Positions 7,713 through 16,371 of a stretch of 64,000 nt of DNA are shown piece by piece. Both the position numbers and the translations under genes were made by a program. Below the pieces are notes generated by a model. The model worked only from the letters and a program-made list of their open reading frames with translations. It was not told where the DNA came from and did not search any database. The first letter of the stretch is position 1. Each line of letters starts with the position of its first letter. This DNA is from Actinoplanes subtropicus (GTDB lineage Bacteria; Actinomycetota; Actinomycetes; Mycobacteriales; Micromonosporaceae): contig NZ_JOJL01000020.1 of NCBI RefSeq assembly GCF_000721705.1, positions 1 to 64,000 on the forward strand, read 5' to 3'.

Positions 7713-8177
7713 TCAGGGGTCGAGGCGGAGCCGCATGGCCGGATCGGCGGTGCGGCCGAACCCCAGCGACCGATACAACGGTTCGGCCTCCGCTGAGGCT
7801 CGCAGATCCACCTTGCGTACGCCCTGCGCCCGGAACCACGCCAGCAGCGCGGTCATGCACTGCCGGGAGTAGCCTCGCCTTCGCATGTCCGGGTCGGTGG
7901 CGACGCTGAAGACGTAGCCGGTGCGGCCTTCCGGGTCGCCGGGGGCGCCCAGCCGGTGCTCGATCGTGCCGACGGCGCACGCCGCGAGGCCGGTGCCGTC
8001 GGGGCGGTCCACCACGAAGGCCGCGAGTGTCGGCGAGGCCAATCTGGCGACCAGAGTCGTTCGGGCCGGGGCTCGCCAGTCGTCGTCCCCAATAGGATGG
8101 TTCATGCTGGTTAGCATTACGGCACGTAGGCGGACCAATTCGTCCGCGTCACGGGCGGTGGCCGGGCGGGCAATCAT
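7713..8177 (-). CDS. GNAT-family N-acetyltransferase
   Basis: This is a 154-residue single-domain acyl-CoA-dependent acetyltransferase. The acetyl-CoA pyrophosphate loop is visible as TDPDMRRRGYSRQCM (about 95-110, the R/Q-x-x-G-x-G/A region) and the C-terminal strand as AEPLYRSLGFGRT. The ATG at 8177 gives the usual domain length. The acceptor substrate cannot be read from sequence. The gene ends 36 bases from the hydrolase remnant and is divergent from the membrane alpha/beta-hydrolase-like gene. Confidence 0.88.
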   Translation of the reverse strand: MIARPATARDADELVRLRAVMLTSMNHPIGDDDWRAPARTTLVARLASPTLAAFVVDRPDGTGLAACAVGTIEHRLGAPGDPEGRTGYVFSVATDPDMRRRGYSRQCMTALLAWFRAQGVRKVDLRASAEAEPLYRSLGFGRTADPAMRLRLDP

Positions 8178-8238
8178 GGCACGGAAGTTAACGGCGCCGG
8201 GCGCGCGCGGGGGACTGAATTTCCATTAACGTCCCAGC

Positions 8239-9612
8239 ATGCTCCGAGCCGTGGGGTTGCTGCCGGCGCTCGTCTGGGGAGTGGTCGCGGCCTTCTGGCG
8301 GCCGCGCGGGCCGATCTTCCCGTACGAGGCGCTGGTCATCATCGCGGTCAGCGTCGTGGTGGGCGTGGTGGCCGGGCGGGTCTACCGGTCGCGGGCGGCG
8401 ATCGTCTGGGCGCCGGTGCTGTTCGCGGCGGCCGGGGAGGTCACCCGGGTCGGGTTCAGCGGGCCGACGGTCGACTATCCGCGGGCCACGTATCTCGGGG
8501 TGCTCGCGCTGGTCGTGGGGCGCGGGCTGTACGCGCTGCTCACACTGCTGCCGATGGGCGTGGGCGCCGCCTACGGGGCCGGGTCCCGGCGGCAGAGCCG
8601 CAGCGCCTGGCGGTTCGCCGGGCAGTTCCTGGCCGCCGTCTTCGCGCTGGTGGTGGTCGCGACCGGGGTGGTCGTCGCGCTGCCGGGGCGGGTCGCGCCG
8701 ATCACCGGCGGGGTCTCCGAGCTTGCGTACGCCGGGAAACTCGGCTTGATGATCCGCGGCGCTCGACCGAACCTCCCCGTTCTGCTGTTCGTCCCGGATC
8801 TGCCGGGCGGCTCGGAACTGGCCGCCATGCGTGACCGCCTCGGGGTCCTCGAGCAGCGGTTCCTCGTCGCGACCCTGGATCGGCGCGGTGGCGGGCGATC
8901 GTTCGGGGACCTCGATCCGACGCCGACGTTCACGGTGGACGACGAGACGCACAACGTGCTCGCGGCCGCCGACTACCTGCGGGCCCGGTTCCGGCAGGAC
9001 AGGATCTACCTGGTGGCGCACGGGGGCGGGACGATCCCGGCGACCCTCGCGGCACAGGAGCAGCCGACCGACTTCCTCGCGTACGTCGGGGTCGCGCAAC
9101 TGGCCGACCCCACCGCGAGCGACCGCGGCCAGTACGACGACACGCTCGCCTGGGCGCGCTCGCACGACACCCGGCTGGCCGCGGCGCTCACCCAGGTGGG
9201 CCCGCCGCCCTACGCCAACATCTACGGGTACGAGCCGATGCTGCTCAACGAGGACCGGGTGTTCGGGTCGGGCAACGACGCCGCCCTGGTCGCCGACGCG
9301 CAGGCGCCCGAGCTGTCGGCGCTCGAGAAGGTCCACGTGCTGTCCGGCTTCCTGGACTCGTTCGACGCGTTCTACCCGCGGACCCGCGACGTCGACTTCA
9401 AGACCCAGGTGCCGGCCCTCTCGATACCCGTCTATTTTGTGGAGGGGGAGGGTGAGGTGCCCGCGCGCGTACGGGAACTAGGTCTTTGGTCTTCGGTGTT
9501 GAAAGCGCCGCACAAGCAGACGGTCACGGTCAAGGACGCGGGGCATCGGGCGATGTTCGATCAGCCGGCGGCGTTCGCGAACCTGATGGCACGCGTAGTG
9601 GCCGGGTCGTGA
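8239..9612 (+). CDS. membrane-anchored alpha/beta-hydrolase-like protein lacking the serine
   Basis: This 457-residue protein starts with about five hydrophobic segments (residues 1-150), followed by an alpha/beta-hydrolase fold (170-455). The strand-turn-helix elbow reads YLVAHGGGTIPA: the nucleophile position 262 of the usual G-H-S-x-G is Gly. The acid position region FVEGEGE also lacks a clear Asp. His436 in DAGHRAMFDQP is kept. The fold is related to the membrane-linked hydrolases of Gram-positive bacteria with VGHSWG. It is probably not a classical hydrolase; a binding or sensory role is possible. No strong ribosome-binding site precedes the ATG. Confidence 0.8.
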   Translation: MLRAVGLLPALVWGVVAAFWRPRGPIFPYEALVIIAVSVVVGVVAGRVYRSRAAIVWAPVLFAAAGEVTRVGFSGPTVDYPRATYLGVLALVVGRGLYALLTLLPMGVGAAYGAGSRRQSRSAWRFAGQFLAAVFALVVVATGVVVALPGRVAPITGGVSELAYAGKLGLMIRGARPNLPVLLFVPDLPGGSELAAMRDRLGVLEQRFLVATLDRRGGGRSFGDLDPTPTFTVDDETHNVLAAADYLRARFRQDRIYLVAHGGGTIPATLAAQEQPTDFLAYVGVAQLADPTASDRGQYDDTLAWARSHDTRLAAALTQVGPPPYANIYGYEPMLLNEDRVFGSGNDAALVADAQAPELSALEKVHVLSGFLDSFDAFYPRTRDVDFKTQVPALSIPVYFVEGEGEVPARVRELGLWSSVLKAPHKQTVTVKDAGHRAMFDQPAAFANLMARVVAGS

Positions 9613-9628
9613 CGCAGGGCACTTGTTA

Positions 9629-9642
9629 TTTCAGATTTGAAA
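9629..9642. promoter_or_regulatory. TTTCA-N4-TGAAA operator candidate
   Basis: This inverted repeat sits 17-30 bases upstream of the MarR start and is AT-rich in an otherwise GC-rich region. Position and symmetry suit an autoregulatory MarR site overlapping the promoter; the assignment is an inference. Confidence 0.5.
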
Positions 9643-9658
9643 GAGTTAGAGTCTCGGC

Positions 9659-10099
9659 ATGGCCGATCCGCTGACCGACGACGAGGAGCGTGCCTGGCGC
9701 ACGTTCATCGAGAGCTCGTGGGCGTTGCACACGGCGCTCGAGGATGATCTGCGCGCCAAGACCGGCCTCAGCATGAACGACTATCACGTCCTGGTTCATC
9801 TGTCCGAGGCGCCCGGCCACCGGCTGCGCATGGGCGAGCTGGCCGCCGCGCTGTGGTTCTCGCCCAGCCGGGTCACGTACCAGATCAATTCGATGGTCAA
9901 GCGGGGGCTCGTGCTGAAGCAGCCCTGCCCCGAGGACGGCCGCGGCCAGGAGGCCGTGCTGACCGACGAGGGGCTGGCCGCGCTGGAGACGGCGGCCCCG
10001 CTGCACCTGATCACCGTCCGGGACCGCTTCATCGACCGTCTCGACCCCGACGAGCTCGAGGTCGTCCACCGGGTTTTCGAAAAAGTGAGGAAGGCCTGA
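9659..10099 (+). CDS. MarR-family transcriptional regulator
   Basis: This is a 146-residue winged-helix repressor. The recognition region MGELAAALWFSPSRVTYQINSMVKRG and the wing EDGRGQEAVLTDEG lie at about 60-110, with dimer helices on both sides. Its stop is one base before the pirin gene, so the two are co-transcribed, and MarR probably controls its own operon through the TTTCA-N4-TGAAA site. The effector is unknown; family members often respond to phenolic or oxidising compounds. Confidence 0.9.
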   Translation: MADPLTDDEERAWRTFIESSWALHTALEDDLRAKTGLSMNDYHVLVHLSEAPGHRLRMGELAAALWFSPSRVTYQINSMVKRGLVLKQPCPEDGRGQEAVLTDEGLAALETAAPLHLITVRDRFIDRLDPDELEVVHRVFEKVRKA

Positions 10100-10100
10100 G

Positions 10101-11069
10101 ATGCCCGCCATCACCGTCGACGACGTCCTCGTTCTGCCGCGCCTGCCGGAGCTCGCCCCGACCGCCGAGTTCCGCGCGGTCCGCCGGCTCACCACCGCGC
10201 CCTCCGGCTTCGAGGGCGAGGGCTTCCCGGTGCGCCGCGCCTTCGCCGGCGTGCCGGTCACCGAGCTCGACCCCTTCATCCACCTCGACCAGATGGGCGA
10301 GGTCGACTACGCGCCCGGCGAGCCGAAGGGCACGCCCTGGCACCCGCACCGAGGCTTCGAGACGGTCACCTACATGATCGACGGGATCATGGACCACCAG
10401 GACTCGCTCGGCGGCGGCGGCACGATCACCAACGGCGACACCCAGTGGATGACGGCCGGCCAGGGCATCCTGCACATCGAGGCGCCGCCGGAGCATCTGG
10501 TGGCGAGCGGCGGGCTGTTCCACGGCCTGCAGCTGTGGGTGAACCTGCCGCGGGCGGCGAAGATGATCACGCCGAAATACCAGGACATCCGGGGCAAGCA
10601 GGCGGCGCTGCTGACCACGCCGGACGGCGGCAGCCTGATCCGGGTGATCGCCGGCGAGGTGGCCGGGCACGCCGGGCCGGGCTCCACGTTCACCCCGATC
10701 AACCTGGCGCATATCACCCTGCAGCCCGGGGCCCGGCTCGACCTGCCCTGGCAGGCCGACTACAACGCCCTGGTCTACGTGCTGGCCGGGCGCGGCACGG
10801 CCGGCGTGGAGAAGCGGCCGATCCGGATCGGGCAGCTGGCCGTCCACGGCCCGGGCGAGGCGATCCGGGTCGAGGCCGACCGGACGCAGGATGCGAACAC
10901 CCCGGCGATGGAGCTGTTCGTGATGGGCGGCCGGCCGATCCGCGAGCCGGTGGCGCACTACGGGCCGTTCGTGATGAACACCCGGGAGGAGCTGGCCCAG
11001 GCCTTCGAGGACTTCCAGAAGGGCCGGCTGGGCGTGATCCCCGCGGAGCGGATGCCGCACACGGATTAA
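10101..11069 (+). CDS. pirin-family cupin protein
   Basis: This is a two-domain bicupin of 322 residues, slightly longer than human pirin. The N-terminal metal site is intact: HPHRGFET supplies two His ligands, and GILHIEAPPE supplies the third His and the Glu that hold Fe. A C-terminal pirin domain covers about 190-300. Some pirins have quercetinase activity and others are redox-dependent regulators, so the reaction cannot be fixed. A GAGGAAGG precedes the ATG within the end of the MarR gene, showing tight coupling. Confidence 0.9.
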   Translation: MPAITVDDVLVLPRLPELAPTAEFRAVRRLTTAPSGFEGEGFPVRRAFAGVPVTELDPFIHLDQMGEVDYAPGEPKGTPWHPHRGFETVTYMIDGIMDHQDSLGGGGTITNGDTQWMTAGQGILHIEAPPEHLVASGGLFHGLQLWVNLPRAAKMITPKYQDIRGKQAALLTTPDGGSLIRVIAGEVAGHAGPGSTFTPINLAHITLQPGARLDLPWQADYNALVYVLAGRGTAGVEKRPIRIGQLAVHGPGEAIRVEADRTQDANTPAMELFVMGGRPIREPVAHYGPFVMNTREELAQAFEDFQKGRLGVIPAERMPHTD

Positions 11070-11169
11070 GACGTCCCAGCCCGCGTCGAGAGTCTGCACC
11101 GGCTCGGCAGTGGCATGCACTCCCCCGGCGATGTGCGTGACGTCGGGCCCGTCCACCCGGCTGGGCCGG

Positions 11170-12753
11170 CTAAACCTTGAAGTGGCCGACCAGCGTCTGC
11201 AGCTTGTGGGCCATGGCGCTGAGCTCGGTCACCGCGGCGCGGGACTGGGCGACGCCCTCGTTGGTGACCCGGGAGGCGCCGGCCAGCCCGTCGATGGTGG
11301 CGGCGATCCCGCCGACGCCCTCGGCCGCCGCGGCGACCCCCCGGTTCATCTCCGAGGTGGTCGCGGTCTGCTCCTCGACGGCGCTGGCGATCGTGGTCTG
11401 GAACGCGTTGATCTGGGTGATCACGTCGGTGATCTCGCTGATCGCCTCGACCGCGCCGGCCGTGTCGGTCTGGATCGCCTGCACCCGCTGGGCGATGTCC
11501 TCGGTGGCCCGCGCGGTCTCCTGGGCGAGCTCCTTGACCTCGCCGGCGACGACCGCGAAGCCCTTGCCGCTCTCGCCGGCCCGGGCCGCCTCGATCGTGG
11601 CGTTCAGCGCGAGCAGGTTGGTCTGGGCCGCGATCGCGGTGATCACGTTGATCACGCTGGCGATCTCGGCGGACGAGTCGCCCAGCTTGCCGACCTGCTG
11701 GGTGGTCTGCTCGGCGATGGTCACCGCCTGGTTCGCCACCCGGGCCGCCTCGGCGGCGCTCTGGGCGATCTCGGTGATCGCGGCGCCCATCTCCTCGGCG
11801 CCGAGCGCGACCGCCTGCACGTTGTGGGCCACCTCGCCGGCGCTCTGCGAGACCAGCTCGCTCTGCCGGGCGGTGTCGGCGATGGCCCCGGACATCGACG
11901 CCGAGGTGGACGACATCTCCTCGGCGGCGGTGGCCACCGAGGTGGCGGTCACCGTGACCGCGCCGACCACGCCGCGCAGGTCGGCGAGGGCGGTGTCCAG
12001 GTCGCGGGCCATCTGGCCGACCTCGTCCCGGGCGGTCACCGCGGCCGTGGCGGTGAGGTCGCCGTGGGCGAGGCCCTGCAGCGCGGTGCGCACCCGCACC
12101 AGCGGCCGGGTGATCGACAGCACCACGATCCAGGCGAGCGCGACGACGACCAGCGTGGCCACCCCGACCGCGGCCCACATCACGTGGTTGCCGTCGGCGC
12201 GCTGGGCGGCGGCCCGGCTCTCGGCCGCGGCGACCACCCGGGCGAACTCGGCGGTGGCGTGCGCCAGGACGGTGGAGACCAGGTAGTTGTCGACGCCGAT
12301 CTGCGCCCAGCCGAGCCGGGCGGTGGACTGGTCGCTGCCGGCGCTCGACACGTACCGGGTGATCACGTCGATGTAGTCGCCGTAGACCGAGCTCAGCCCG
12401 CTGACGGTCGCCTTCTGCGCGGCCGGCAGGCGGACCGCGGCGAGTTGGCCGAGCAGGTCCCGGGTCTGGGCGACCTCGGCGGTCAGCTTGGCGTTCTCGT
12501 CGGCCGCGTGCTCCCGCACCAGCGCCTCCAGGCCGACCGCCTTGAGCTCGCTGGCCAGCCGGTCGAGCCGCAGCACGTACGTGCCGGCCAGGTTCAGCCG
12601 TTGCAGGTTGCCGGCCGTACGGGTGGCCTGCGCCGAGGTCACCGCGCTCACCGCCAGGCAGGTGACCAGGGCGAGCAGGCTGACCGTGACCAGCATCGTG
12701 AGCTTGACGGCGACCGGCCGGTCCAGGAAGCCGCCCGCGATCCGGCGCCACAT
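11170..12753 (-). CDS. methyl-accepting chemotaxis protein
   Basis: This is a 527-residue transmembrane chemoreceptor. TM1 lies at about 12-34, a four-helix periplasmic-type sensor at 35-187, TM2 at about 188-210, then HAMP and a long cytoplasmic coiled coil. The highly conserved hairpin tip reads [21 protein letters not shown] (near 375-395). The protein ends without a CheR-tether pentapeptide. The ATG at 12753 overlaps the stop of the sugar-binding lipoprotein gene in TGATG, so receptor and binding protein are made together. This implies motility at some life stage, such as zoospores; no che or flagellar genes are in the window. Confidence 0.93.
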   Translation of the reverse strand: MWRRIAGGFLDRPVAVKLTMLVTVSLLALVTCLAVSAVTSAQATRTAGNLQRLNLAGTYVLRLDRLASELKAVGLEALVREHAADENAKLTAEVAQTRDLLGQLAAVRLPAAQKATVSGLSSVYGDYIDVITRYVSSAGSDQSTARLGWAQIGVDNYLVSTVLAHATAEFARVVAAAESRAAAQRADGNHVMWAAVGVATLVVVALAWIVVLSITRPLVRVRTALQGLAHGDLTATAAVTARDEVGQMARDLDTALADLRGVVGAVTVTATSVATAAEEMSSTSASMSGAIADTARQSELVSQSAGEVAHNVQAVALGAEEMGAAITEIAQSAAEAARVANQAVTIAEQTTQQVGKLGDSSAEIASVINVITAIAAQTNLLALNATIEAARAGESGKGFAVVAGEVKELAQETARATEDIAQRVQAIQTDTAGAVEAISEITDVITQINAFQTTIASAVEEQTATTSEMNRGVAAAAEGVGGIAATIDGLAGASRVTNEGVAQSRAAVTELSAMAHKLQTLVGHFKV

Positions 12754-13832
12754 CAGCCCAGGTCCGATTGCTTGTAGTAGCCGCCGTCGATCAGCACCCG
12801 CTCGAGGTTCGAGCGGTCCACGCTGACCGGCTGCAGCAGGAACGCGGGGACGACCTTGACCCCGTTGTCGTACGTCTTGCTGTCGTTGATCTCCGGGGTC
12901 TCGCCGGACAGCTCCCGGTCGGTCATCTGCACGGCGACCTTGGCCAGCTCCCGGGTGTCCTTGTAGATCGTCTCGGCCTGGACCCCCTTGTTGATCAGCT
13001 TCACCGAGTCGAGCTCCGCGTCCTGGCCGGTCACCACCGGCAGCCGCTTGCCGCCCGAGCCGTAGCCGTGCTGCCGCAGGGTCTCGATGATGCCGCGGGA
13101 GATCCCGTCGTACGGCGAGAGAACGGTGTCCAGAGTGACCGACCGGTCCGCGCCGGCGAGCAGCCTCGCCATCCGCGCCGCCGCCACCTTGCCGTCCCAC
13201 TGTTTCGTGGTGACCTGCGCGAACTTGGTCTGGCCGCTGGGCACGACCAGGGTGCCGCCGGTCAGGTACGGCTTGAGCACACTCATCGCCCCGTCGAAGA
13301 AGAATCGCGCGTTGTTGTCGTCCGCCGACCCGGCGAACAGCTCCGCGCGGCAGGTCCGGCCGCCCTTCTTGAGCCCGGCCTTGGCCACGATCGCGGTCGC
13401 CTGCAGCACGCCGACCTTGAAGTTGTCGAAGCTGGCGTAGTAGTCGACGTTCGCCGAGTCCCGGATCAGCCGGTCGTACGCGATCACCGGGATGTTCTTG
13501 TCGTGCGCGGCCTGCAGCGGGCCCTTGAGCGCGCTGCCGTCCACCGAGCCGATCACCAGCGCCCGGTCGCCGGCCGAGATCATGCTGTTCAGCTGGGATA
13601 TCTGTTTCTGCACGTCGTTGTCGGCGTACTGCATGTCGGTGCGGTAGCCGAGCGCCCGGAACTGTTTGACCATGTTGTCGCCGTCGGCGATCCACCGGGC
13701 ACTGTCCTTGGTCGGCATCGCAATGCCGATCGTGCCCAGATCGGGGGCCGACTCCGTGGCGCCGCCGTCCCCCGCGCAGCCACCGGCCGCGCTTGCGAGA
13801 ACGGCCACGGCGACGATCGCGAGGCATCTCAC
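12753..13832 (-). CDS. sugar-binding lipoprotein (xylose/ChvE-like SBP)
   Basis: This 359-residue periplasmic-binding protein (type 1 fold) has a lipoprotein signal ending AGGC with the lipidated Cys at 19. The body shows [54 protein letters not shown] and [15 protein letters not shown], all typical of the D-xylose/glucose-galactose group. No permease or ATPase gene is adjacent. Instead its stop overlaps the chemoreceptor start by one base. I infer that it is a dedicated chemosensory ligand carrier, as ChvE and MglB are in other bacteria, although it could also serve a distant transporter. Confidence 0.9.
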   Translation of the reverse strand: MRCLAIVAVAVLASAAGGCAGDGGATESAPDLGTIGIAMPTKDSARWIADGDNMVKQFRALGYRTDMQYADNDVQKQISQLNSMISAGDRALVIGSVDGSALKGPLQAAHDKNIPVIAYDRLIRDSANVDYYASFDNFKVGVLQATAIVAKAGLKKGGRTCRAELFAGSADDNNARFFFDGAMSVLKPYLTGGTLVVPSGQTKFAQVTTKQWDGKVAAARMARLLAGADRSVTLDTVLSPYDGISRGIIETLRQHGYGSGGKRLPVVTGQDAELDSVKLINKGVQAETIYKDTRELAKVAVQMTDRELSGETPEINDSKTYDNGVKVVPAFLLQPVSVDRSNLERVLIDGGYYKQSDLG

Positions 13833-13892
13833 AACTACCCGATCGGCAGGTACCCGGGATGCCTTAGCCGCGGACCGATCTAGGATGGCGAA

Positions 13893-14144
13893 ATGAGCGA
13901 CGACACCACGGCCGAGCAGCTGCGCCAGGAACTCCGCGACGTCGAGGAGGAGCTCGCCGAGCTGCGGCGGGTCGGCGGGGACGCCCAGGCGCGGCGCGGG
14001 CAGGACACCGACACCTCGGAGGGCTACATCGAGCCCGAGGAGATCGCCACCGAGCTGACCGGCATCGCTGAGAACGAGGCGATCATCGACACGCTGGAGC
14101 AGCGGCGCGACCGCATCCAGGAGAAGCTGGACGCGCTCAGCTGA
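13893..14144 (+). CDS. small coiled-coil protein
   Basis: This is an 83-residue acidic protein predicted to be two helical coiled-coil segments (about 7-30, LRQELRDVEEELAELRRV, and 60-81, IIDTLEQRRDRIQEKLDAL) around a polar loop. It has no known domain. AGGAT precedes the ATG at 13893. It is divergent from the sugar-binding lipoprotein and overlaps the end of the downstream convergent hydrolase by 8 bases. Confidence 0.7.
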   Translation: MSDDTTAEQLRQELRDVEEELAELRRVGGDAQARRGQDTDTSEGYIEPEEIATELTGIAENEAIIDTLEQRRDRIQEKLDALS

Positions 14145-14889
14145 GCGCCAGAAAGTCCAGCAGTACCGGGTTCAGCAGGTCGGGCCGTTCCATACTGGGC
14201 AGATGGCCGGCCCAGGCCAGCTCCAGCCGCTTCGCGCCCGGGATCACCGAGGCCAGGTCGTCGGCGATCCGGCGGAAGTCGGGCAGGTCGTGGGCGCCGG
14301 TGACCAGCAGCGTGCGGGCGGTGACGGCCTCGAGGTCATACTCGTAGGTGCGCTGTTCCGGCTCCTCGTCGACGCCCCACTGCACGTCGAAAACGTGGCG
14401 CTGCATTTCTCGTACGGCCGCGTGGGTCTTTTGATCTGCCTCCGGGCCCAGCCACTGGACCGCGTTGAGCTCGGCCGCCGCATCCAGGTCGCCGGCCTCG
14501 AGCAGCGCGTCCTCCCGCTCGCCGAAGGCGCGCAGCTCCGGGCCGCGCTCGAAACCGCCCACCGCGGTGCAGAGCAGCAGCAGGGCGGTCACCCGCGACG
14601 GGCGGCGTGCGGCGATCTCCAGCGCGACGCGGCCGCCGCCGGACGCCCCGACGATCGCGAAATCGTCGACCGCCAGCGAGGAGAGGACCGCCAGCACGTC
14701 GTCGGCGTCGTTGTAGAGGCCGGTCGGCACCGGGGAGTCGCCGAACCCGTTCAGGTCGCAGCGGATCGCCCGGAAGCCGGCCTCGACCAGCGCCGGGACC
14801 TGCGGATCCCACATCCGCCGGTCGACCACCGTGGAATGCAGCAACAAGACAGCCGGGCCATCGCCGGCCACATCGTGAGCGATCGTCAT
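14137..14889 (-). CDS. alpha/beta hydrolase
   Basis: This is a 250-residue soluble hydrolase with a complete triad. The nucleophile lies in VGASGGGRVAL (G-x-S-x-G), the acid is in VTGAHDLPD and the His in WAGHLPSMERP. It resembles the pimeloyl-ester/3-oxoadipate enol-lactonase group, but the substrate is open. The ATG at 14889 starts the conserved first strand (MTIAHDVAGDGPAVLLLH). A TTG at 14931 would add 14 residues without conserved character. Confidence 0.85.
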   Translation of the reverse strand: MTIAHDVAGDGPAVLLLHSTVVDRRMWDPQVPALVEAGFRAIRCDLNGFGDSPVPTGLYNDADDVLAVLSSLAVDDFAIVGASGGGRVALEIAARRPSRVTALLLLCTAVGGFERGPELRAFGEREDALLEAGDLDAAAELNAVQWLGPEADQKTHAAVREMQRHVFDVQWGVDEEPEQRTYEYDLEAVTARTLLVTGAHDLPDFRRIADDLASVIPGAKRLELAWAGHLPSMERPDLLNPVLLDFLALS

Positions 14890-14962
14890 CGGGTCCGACA
14901 GTAGAGACCCGGGCGGCGCACCGCACCCCAATTAAGAAGCGTCATCACATAGGCTCTCCGGC

Positions 14963-16159
14963 ATGGGACAGATCGAGCGATTGGCCGACCTGGTCGTGCG
15001 AGCCGGGGTCAACGTGCAGCCGGGGCAGGGAGTCGTGGTCGACACCGACACCGCCCATCTCGAGATCGCGCGGGCCGTCGTCGAGGCCGCCTACCGGGCC
15101 GGCGCCGGCTGGGTCGAGACGAATTGGACCGACGGGCCGATGCTGCGCTCGGCCGTCGACCACGCCAGTATCGAGGATCTGACCCGTGCCCGGCCGTGGG
15201 CGCTCGCCCGGATCGAGGAGTGGGCGGCGGCCGGCGTCGCGTCGATCGCCCTGGTCGGCGACGCGAATCCGCACCTGTTCGACGGCGCCGACCCGAAGAA
15301 GGTCGCGGCCCGCCGGTGGGAGGAGGCGCAGGCCCGGCGCCGCGCGCTGTTCGGCCGGATGCGGTGGAGCGTCGTCGCGGCGCCGAACCCGGGCTGGGCC
15401 GAGCAGATCTTCGGCGAGCCGGATGTGGAGCGGCTGTGGGCGGCGGTCGGCACCGCGATGCGGCTGGACGCGCCGGACCCGGCGGCCGAGTGGCAGCGGC
15501 GGTCGGCGACGCTGGGCGAGCGCGCCCGGCAGCTGGACGCGCTGGAGCTGACCGAGGTGCGGTACGTCGGCGAGGGCACGGACCTGACGGTGGGCCTGCC
15601 GGCGAACGCGCGCTGGACCGGCGGCGGCATGATCGACCCGGACGGCATCGCGTACCTGCCGAACATCCCGACCGAGGAGGTCTTCACCAGCCCCGACCGG
15701 CGGCGCGCCGACGGCGTGATCCGGGTGACCCGGCCGATGGTGATCCTCGGCCAGCTGGTCACCGGCCTGCGGGTCACCTTCCGGGACGGCCGGATCACCG
15801 AGGTGGAGGCCGACGAGGGCGCCGAGGTGATCCGGGCGCAGGTCGCCACCGACGAGGGCTCGGCACGCCTCGGCGAGGTCTCGCTGGTCGACAAGGACAG
15901 CCGGATAGCGAAGGCGGGCATCGTCTTCCAGAACACGCTGTTCGACGAGAACGCGGGTTGTCACGTGGCGTGGGGGCAGAGCTTCCCGTTCGCGGTCGAG
16001 GGCGGCCTGGCGATGAGCGAGCAGGAGCGCAGCGAGCTGGGCCTGAACATGTCCGGCGTGCACACCGACGTGGTGATCGGCGGCGACGGCATCACGGTGA
16101 CCGGCACCGGCCCGAAGGGCACGGTCGAGATCATCCGCGGCGACGAGTGGGCGCTCTAG
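14963..16159 (+). CDS. M29-family metallo-aminopeptidase
   Basis: This 398-residue aminopeptidase of the T/PepS (M29) family removes N-terminal residues from peptides in the cytoplasm using two metal ions. Visible metal-binding segments are NIPTEEVFTSPD, ARLGEVSLVD, FQNTLFDENAGCHVAWG and GVHTDVVIGG near the C-terminus, spaced as in the family. The length is close to the usual ~410. The neighbouring hydrolase is divergent and unrelated. Confidence 0.93.
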   Translation: MGQIERLADLVVRAGVNVQPGQGVVVDTDTAHLEIARAVVEAAYRAGAGWVETNWTDGPMLRSAVDHASIEDLTRARPWALARIEEWAAAGVASIALVGDANPHLFDGADPKKVAARRWEEAQARRRALFGRMRWSVVAAPNPGWAEQIFGEPDVERLWAAVGTAMRLDAPDPAAEWQRRSATLGERARQLDALELTEVRYVGEGTDLTVGLPANARWTGGGMIDPDGIAYLPNIPTEEVFTSPDRRRADGVIRVTRPMVILGQLVTGLRVTFRDGRITEVEADEGAEVIRAQVATDEGSARLGEVSLVDKDSRIAKAGIVFQNTLFDENAGCHVAWGQSFPFAVEGGLAMSEQERSELGLNMSGVHTDVVIGGDGITVTGTGPKGTVEIIRGDEWAL

Positions 16160-16167
16160 ACCCGGGT

Positions 16168-16284
16168 CTAGACCATGAACAGCATGCCGCCGGCCCCGAG
16201 CAGGACGATCAGCAGGACGGCGATGAGCAGGCCCTTGTCGGCGGCGGGGACGGCTACGTTCTCCACGATCGGCTCGCTGGTCAT
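16168..16284 (-). CDS. 38-residue single-span membrane protein
   Basis: This short gene has a polar N-terminus (MTSEPIVENVAVPAADKG) and one hydrophobic span (LLIAVLLIVLLGAGGMLFMV) running to the C-terminus. The start is well supported by GGAGGG seven bases upstream of the ATG at 16284. The stop lies 6 bases from the convergent aminopeptidase stop. The composition and ribosome-binding site suggest a real small membrane protein; its function is unknown. Confidence 0.65.
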   Translation of the reverse strand: MTSEPIVENVAVPAADKGLLIAVLLIVLLGAGGMLFMV

Positions 16285-16371
16285 GGCTGGTCCCTCCGGG
16301 TTGTGCTGCCAGAGTGCGGGAGTCCGTCAAGGGGCTTAACGTGAGGGCGACATCGACCTCGGAAGGCTGCC

